Assembly: GCA_937863625.1 (NCBI GenBank)
Contig: CALMGO010000097.1
Span: 1 to 5,654 of the forward strand
Direction of reading: 5' to 3'
Length of the DNA: 5,654 nt
Origin: an uncultured bacterium
GTDB taxonomy: Bacteria > Planctomycetota > DG-23 > SLPQ01
The notes under the pieces were generated by a model. It had not been told where the DNA came from. It was given only the letters and a program-made list of their open reading frames with translations, and ran no database searches. Position 1 is the first letter of the stretch. Every line of letters begins with the position of its first letter. The position numbers and the translations under genes are program-made. Positions 4,739-5,654 of this stretch are shown here, piece by piece.

Positions 4739-5654
4739 ATGGAGTACAGGGGCTTTCCCATTTCTCCGGGAATCGCGATCGGCAAAGGCGCCGTATTCAC
4801 GGAGACAGGTCCCGAGGAAATCCCGGAATATCATGTTGCGCCTTCGCGCGTCGACGCGGAGATAGCGCGCTTCAAGCACGCCGTCAACCAGACCCGCGAC
4901 GAACTCAAGAAGCTCATCCAGCGCATCGAGGAGGACCTTGGTCCGTCCGAGGCCGACATATTTCGCGTGCACATGAGCGTGCTCGACGACCCGGCGCTTC
5001 ACGCGGAGGTCGAGCGCAGCATCCTCGAGGACAAACACAACGTCGAAAGCGCCCTGTCGATGACTATCGGCAAGTTCACCAAGCTCCTCGGCACCGTCAG
5101 CGATTCCGTATTCAAGGAACGAGCCAGCGACATCCGCGACGTCGGCAGGCAGATACTTGCCAATCTCATGCTCGACCACGCCGGCTCCACGTGGAACCTC
5201 GAAGAAAAGGTCGTCGTGGTCGCCGAGGACATGTCGCCTGCGATCACGGTGCGCATAGACCGCGCCAAAATCCTCGGTTTTATCGCCGAAACGCTCGGCC
5301 CCACGAGCCACGCCGCCATACTCGCGCGGTCGCTCGAGGTCCCGGCCGTCGGCGCCGTCGCAGGCCTCGTCCATAAGCTCGACGCCTCCGACATGATCAT
5401 CGTCGACGGCTTCACCGGCCTGGTTTATGTCAATCCGCCCAAGGAAACTCTCGAACACTACCGCACTCTCAAGCAGAAAGCCGACGCGCGCAAGAAAGTG
5501 CTCGCCAAACTCGCAAATCTTCCCGCCGTTACGACAGACGGCGAGCGCGTGCACCTCATGGCCAATATCGGAAAGGCCAGCGAGGTCGGCGCGGTCATCA
5601 AGGCCAACGCCGACGGAGTCGGCCTCTTCAGAACGGAGTTTCCGTTTCTCTCGG
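4739..5654 (+). CDS. ptsI: PTS enzyme I (PEP-protein phosphotransferase), 3' part missing
   Basis: Enzyme I takes phosphate from phosphoenolpyruvate and passes it to HPr in the cytoplasm. The 305 visible residues begin with the N-terminal strand GFPISPGIAIGKG (5-17). The helical HPr-binding subdomain follows, with ADIFRVHMSVLDDP (72-85) and the ERASDIRDVGRQIL block (127-140). The phosphohistidine domain has GPTSHAAILARSLEVPAVG (187-205), with His191 as the phosphorylated residue. The PEP-binding barrel begins with MANIG (274-278) and GVGLFRTEF (293-301), whose Arg298 is a PEP-contacting residue in the family. The rest of the barrel lies beyond the right edge (full length is usually about 570-590). 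There is no N-terminal GAF domain, which argues against PtsP. The ATG at 4739 was chosen because the family starts just before this strand; GGA/GGAG bases lie 3-8 nt upstream. In-frame TTG 4712 (AGGGG 7 nt before) and ATG 4661 (no ribosome site) are alternatives. No ptsH is adjacent upstream. Confidence 0.95.
   Translation, partial: MEYRGFPISPGIAIGKGAVFTETGPEEIPEYHVAPSRVDAEIARFKHAVNQTRDELKKLIQRIEEDLGPSEADIFRVHMSVLDDPALHAEVERSILEDKHNVESALSMTIGKFTKLLGTVSDSVFKERASDIRDVGRQILANLMLDHAGSTWNLEEKVVVVAEDMSPAITVRIDRAKILGFIAETLGPTSHAAILARSLEVPAVGAVAGLVHKLDASDMIIVDGFTGLVYVNPPKETLEHYRTLKQKADARKKVLAKLANLPAVTTDGERVHLMANIGKASEVGAVIKANADGVGLFRTEFPFLS

Noticed and set aside
4520..5554. A 344-codon minus-strand open frame opposite ptsI
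   Set aside because: It is the antisense shadow of enzyme I, which has catalytic motifs. The translation resembles nothing and mirrors the codon bias of ptsI.

Overview
The window reads as chromosomal DNA from a GC-rich, flagellated, outer-membrane-bearing (diderm) bacterium. The evidence is an L-ring gene (flgH), the periplasmic P-ring chaperone gene (flgA) and distal-rod genes in the order flgF-flgG-flgA-flgH, all on the minus strand. This order is familiar from Deltaproteobacteria and from Planctomycetes/PVC-type bacteria. The phylum cannot be fixed from sequence alone; a FlgH signal peptide without a lipobox cysteine and a long FlgA make a PVC-like lineage a reasonable but unproven guess.

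Layout, left to right. (1) Positions 1-2946, minus strand: a tightly packed flagellar basal-body operon transcribed flgF, flgG, flgA, flgH, with flgH running off the left edge. Junctions are 9 nt, 4 nt and an ATGA overlap, and each gene has a strong Shine-Dalgarno sequence, two of them partly or wholly inside the preceding gene. (2) Positions 2947-3265: the control region of this operon. It holds an almost ideal sigma-54 (-24/-12) promoter about 40 nt upstream of flgF, two perfect 13-bp inverted repeats further upstream that could be activator sites, and the terminator of the next gene. (3) Positions 3266-3922, minus strand: a single gene for a nitroreductase/SagB-like flavoprotein with an N-terminal signal peptide, followed by a good intrinsic terminator. 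(4) Positions 3985-4143, minus strand: a complete tRNA-Gln(CUG) unit with a sigma-70-type promoter, encoded CCA and intrinsic terminator. (5) Positions 4144-4738: about 600 bases without a credible gene. This region contains AT-rich promoter-like sequence and two extended RNA-type foldings whose G-U pairs favour the plus strand. (6) Positions 4739-5654, plus strand: the first 305 codons of enzyme I of the phosphotransferase system (ptsI), cut by the right edge, with the phospho-histidine motif intact.

Functionally, the left half builds the distal rod (FlgF, FlgG), the P-ring chaperone (FlgA) and the L-ring (FlgH), and looks controlled by sigma-54 as in class II/III flagellar hierarchies. The right half is housekeeping: a tRNA and the PEP-dependent phosphoryl donor of the PTS, without an adjacent HPr gene on the visible side. 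I found no mobile element, CRISPR array or defence locus. The least explained DNA is the structured 4144-4738 leader/intergenic region and the exported nitroreductase.
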